DNA of 6,291 nt. Source: Rhodobacterales bacterium CG2_30_65_12 (GTDB taxonomy: Bacteria; Pseudomonadota; Alphaproteobacteria; Rhodobacterales; Rhodobacteraceae). Every line of letters begins with the position of its first letter. The first letter of the stretch is position 1. A program made the translations under genes and the position numbers. The notes beneath the pieces are model-generated. The model had not been told where the DNA came from, did not search any database, and worked only from the letters and a program-made list of their open reading frames with translations. Shown here one piece after another: positions 4,016-6,291 of the stretch. The stretch spans positions 1 to 6,291 of the forward strand of contig MNZL01000146.1 of the NCBI GenBank assembly GCA_001873585.1, in the 5' to 3' direction.

Positions 4016-5995
4016 ATGATTACAGAACTCGGACATTTCGCGCTGATCCTGGCGCTCGGCGTGGCCATCGTGCAGATGGTCATTCCGCTCGTTGGTGCGC
4101 ACAAGGGCTGGCACGGCTGGATGGCCGTGGCTGCTCCGGCCGCCATTTTGCAATTCGCTTTCATCGCCGCCGCCTTCGGGGCGCTGATGTGGGCCTTCGT
4201 TCACTCGGATTTCTCACTTCGTCTGGTCTGGGCAAATTCGCATACGGCAAAGCCGATGCTCTACAAGATCTCCGGCACCTGGGGCAATCACGAGGGCTCG
4301 ATGCTGCTCTGGGTTCTGATCCTGTCGCTGTTCGGGGCCGCTGCCGCCGTATTTGGCGGCGGGTTGCCGCCGCGGCTCAGGGCGCGGGTGCTGTCGGTGC
4401 AGGCCGCGATAGGCGTGGCTTTCCTCGGCTTTATCGTGTTGACCTCGAACCCGTTCCTGCGCCTCGAGATGCCGCCGTTCAACGGTCAGGATCTCAACCC
4501 GCTGTTGCAAGACCCCGGGCTCGCCTTCCACCCGCCATTCCTCTACCTCGGTTATGTTGGCCTCTCGATGGCCTTCTCCTTTGCCGTCGCCGCGCTGATC
4601 GAGGGCCGGATCGACGCTGCCTGGGCGCGCTGGGTGCGACCGTGGACGCTGGCGGCCTGGATCTTTCTCACCATCGGCATCGCGCTCGGCTCCTGGTGGG
4701 CCTATTACGAGCTAGGCTGGGGCGGCTTCTGGTTCTGGGATCCGGTTGAGAACGCCTCGTTCATGCCCTGGCTGTTCGCCGCCGCGCTGCTGCACTCGTC
4801 GATCGTGGTGGAGAAGCGCGAGGCGCTCAAAAGCTGGACGATTCTGCTGGCGATCCTTGCCTTCGGCTTCTCGCTGATCGGCACCTTCATCGTCCGTTCG
4901 GGGATCATCACCAGCGTGCACACCTTTGCCTCCGACCCGACACGGGGCGTGTTCATCCTGCTCATTCTCGCGGTTTTCATCGGCGGCGCGCTCACGCTGT
5001 TCGCTGCCCGCTCATCGGCAATGCAGGCGCGCGGCGTGTTTTCGGTGGTGAGCCGGGAATCGGCTCTTGTATCCAACAACATCGTGCTCGCCGTTTCCGC
5101 TTTCGTGGTCTTCATCGGCACCATCTGGCCGCTGGCTGCGGAATTGTTTTTCGGACGCAAACTCTCGGTCGGCGCGCCGTTCTTCGAGGCTGCCTTCACC
5201 CCGTTCATGGTGGTGCTGGCGATCATCATGCCGGTGGGCGCGATGCTGCCATGGAAGCGGGCGCGCATCAGTCGGGCGGTGACGCCACTGATCCCGGCGC
5301 TGATCCTCGCCGTGGTGGTGGGGCTGCTGGCCTGGACGATCCAGACGCAGAAAACCATCCTCGGCCCGGTTGGCTTCTTGCTCGGCACCTGGCTGGTGGC
5401 CGGAGCGCTTACAGACCTGTTTTCGCGCACCGGGCGCGGGCCGATGGCGGCGCGTCTTGCCCGCCTCGCCCACCTGCCACGGGCCGACTGGGGCAAATCG
5501 ACCGCCCACGCCGGACTGGGCATCACCATGGCCGGCATCGCCGGGATCATGGCTTGGCAGGTGGAGGATATCCGCGTTGCCCAAGTGGGCGAGCCCTTTG
5601 AAGTGGCCGGCTACGATGTGCTGCTGAAAGATGTGACGCGTGAGCAGGGGCCTAACTATATCTCAACCATTGGGGTGATGGAGGTGAGCCGCGACGGAAA
5701 TCTCGTGGCCACGCTCCACCCGGAAAAGCGGGTCTACCCGGTGCAGGGAATGCCCACCACCGAAGCCGCGATCGCCAACGGTTTCTGGCGTGATCTCTAC
5801 CTGGTGATCGGCGATCCGCAGGACGGCGGCGGCTGGGCCGTGCGCACCTTCATCAAACCCTTCGCCAACTGGCTCTGGGGCGGGGCGCTGATCATGGCGC
5901 TCGGCGGGATTCTCTCCTTGAGCGACCGGCGCTATCGCGTCGGCGCTGGAGCCACGAAGGCGCGAATCGCGCCGCAGGGAGTGCCGGCGGAATGA
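4016..5995 (+). CDS. ccmF: Cytochrome c haem lyase subunit CcmF (Ccl1)
   Basis: CcmF is the large inner-membrane component of the System I haem lyase. It takes haem from holo-CcmE and, with CcmH (and CcmI), attaches it to the CXXCH motif of apocytochrome c on the periplasmic side. The 659-residue protein has the many membrane spans and length of the family. The tryptophan-rich WWD domain is present at about 225-253, including GSWWAYYELGWGG and WDPVENASFMPW. Conserved histidines are all visible: H172 (in FHPPFLYLGY), H260, H302 (SVHTFA) and H498 (STAHAGL), matching the haem-ligand and periplasmic histidines known in E. coli CcmF. A periplasmic domain at about 515-615 precedes the last span (617-636). 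I use the ATG at 4016 because homologues begin MI-ELGHFAL; in-frame ATGs at 4004 and 3974 have slightly better upstream purines. It overlaps ccmH by ATGA. ccmE is not directly upstream. Confidence 0.96.
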   Translation: MITELGHFALILALGVAIVQMVIPLVGAHKGWHGWMAVAAPAAILQFAFIAAAFGALMWAFVHSDFSLRLVWANSHTAKPMLYKISGTWGNHEGSMLLWVLILSLFGAAAAVFGGGLPPRLRARVLSVQAAIGVAFLGFIVLTSNPFLRLEMPPFNGQDLNPLLQDPGLAFHPPFLYLGYVGLSMAFSFAVAALIEGRIDAAWARWVRPWTLAAWIFLTIGIALGSWWAYYELGWGGFWFWDPVENASFMPWLFAAALLHSSIVVEKREALKSWTILLAILAFGFSLIGTFIVRSGIITSVHTFASDPTRGVFILLILAVFIGGALTLFAARSSAMQARGVFSVVSRESALVSNNIVLAVSAFVVFIGTIWPLAAELFFGRKLSVGAPFFEAAFTPFMVVLAIIMPVGAMLPWKRARISRAVTPLIPALILAVVVGLLAWTIQTQKTILGPVGFLLGTWLVAGALTDLFSRTGRGPMAARLARLAHLPRADWGKSTAHAGLGITMAGIAGIMAWQVEDIRVAQVGEPFEVAGYDVLLKDVTREQGPNYISTIGVMEVSRDGNLVATLHPEKRVYPVQGMPTTEAAIANGFWRDLYLVIGDPQDGGGWAVRTFIKPFANWLWGGALIMALGGILSLSDRRYRVGAGATKARIAPQGVPAE

Positions 5996-6291
5996 GAAAG
6001 CTTCTGCTCGCGCTGGCGCTCCTCGCCGGCCCCGCCTTCGCGGTCAACCCCGACGAAGTGCTCGACGACCCGGCGCTCGAGGCGCGTGCGCGAGAGATCT
6101 CGGCCGAGCTGCGCTGTGTGGTGTGCCGGGGCGAAAACATCGACGAAAGCAATGCCGAGATCGCCGGGGATCTGCGCCTGCTGGTGCGCGAGCGGCTTGT
6201 GGCGGGCGATAGCAACGAGGCGGTGATAGCCTCGATTGTCGAGCGATACGGCGAATATGTGCTGATGAAGCCGACCACCGAGGGCGCCAAC
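5992..6291 (+). CDS. ccmH: Cytochrome c maturation protein CcmH (Ccl2), N-terminal part
   Basis: The first 100 residues are present; the gene continues past the right edge. A signal sequence (about 1-17, cleavage after AFA) leads into the periplasmic thioredoxin-like domain with the family motif LRCVVCRGENIDESNA; C42 and C45 form the redox pair that handles apocytochrome thiols for haem ligation. The helical bundle RDLRLLV-type segment follows at about 59-87 and RYGEYVLMKP at 85-94 is also typical. The C-terminal membrane anchor expected for CcmH lies outside the window. AGGGAG sits 10 bases before the ATG, which overlaps the ccmF stop by four bases, so the two are translationally coupled. 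Whether a CcmI domain is fused or separate cannot be told here. Confidence 0.95.
   Translation, partial: MRKLLLALALLAGPAFAVNPDEVLDDPALEARAREISAELRCVVCRGENIDESNAEIAGDLRLLVRERLVAGDSNEAVIASIVERYGEYVLMKPTTEGAN

Noticed and set aside
3721..4164. Minus-strand frame of 147 codons across the 3691-4015 gap and the start of ccmF
   Set aside because: Half of it is antisense to ccmF, the rest is compositionally non-coding, and it would run into the barrel-protein promoter; I see no gene in the gap.
4705..5550. Open frame of 281 codons on the minus strand inside ccmF
   Set aside because: It lies fully antisense to the conserved WWD and histidine regions of CcmF and its translation has the low-complexity look of a shadow frame in GC-rich DNA.

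Overview
The window reads as a GC-rich alphaproteobacterial chromosome, most likely from the Rhodobacterales (Rhodobacter/Roseobacter group). This rests on codon use, the style of the cytochrome c maturation genes, and a five-gene cassette led by an endolysin and a holin of the kind these bacteria use to release gene transfer agent (GTA) particles. No tRNA, rRNA, CRISPR array or insertion sequence is visible.

Layout. On the minus strand at the left are the N-terminal third of a Bcr/CflA-type drug efflux transporter (cut by the left edge) and, upstream of it, a cytosolic DsbA/FrnE-like thioredoxin-fold protein with a CPWC active site. A 127-base divergent promoter region (1120-1246) separates them from a plus-strand block at 1247-3120. 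That block holds an N-acetylmuramidase with an EF-hand-like loop, a GTA-type holin, a 64-residue single-span protein resembling BhlA-type holins, a 48-residue strongly cationic peptide, and a 140-residue multi-span membrane protein. All four junctions overlap by 1 to 10 bases, so the five genes are almost certainly one translationally coupled operon. A GC-rich stem with a T tract on the minus-strand side ends the convergent gene at 3184-3690, a small secreted outer-membrane beta-barrel protein.

A 325-base gene-free region (3691-4015) lies between that gene and divergent ccmF, which overlaps ccmH by ATGA. These two encode the haem ligation end of the System I cytochrome c maturation pathway; ccmH runs off the right edge.

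How it works together. CcmF and CcmH attach haem to apocytochromes at the periplasmic face of the inner membrane. The endolysin lacks a signal peptide and would need the holin to reach peptidoglycan. The three smaller genes behind it are coupled to the lysis pair but have no clear assignment, and they are the most interesting part of the window: a second small holin-like protein and a cationic amphipathic peptide suggest a more complete host-encoded lysis programme than endolysin and holin alone.
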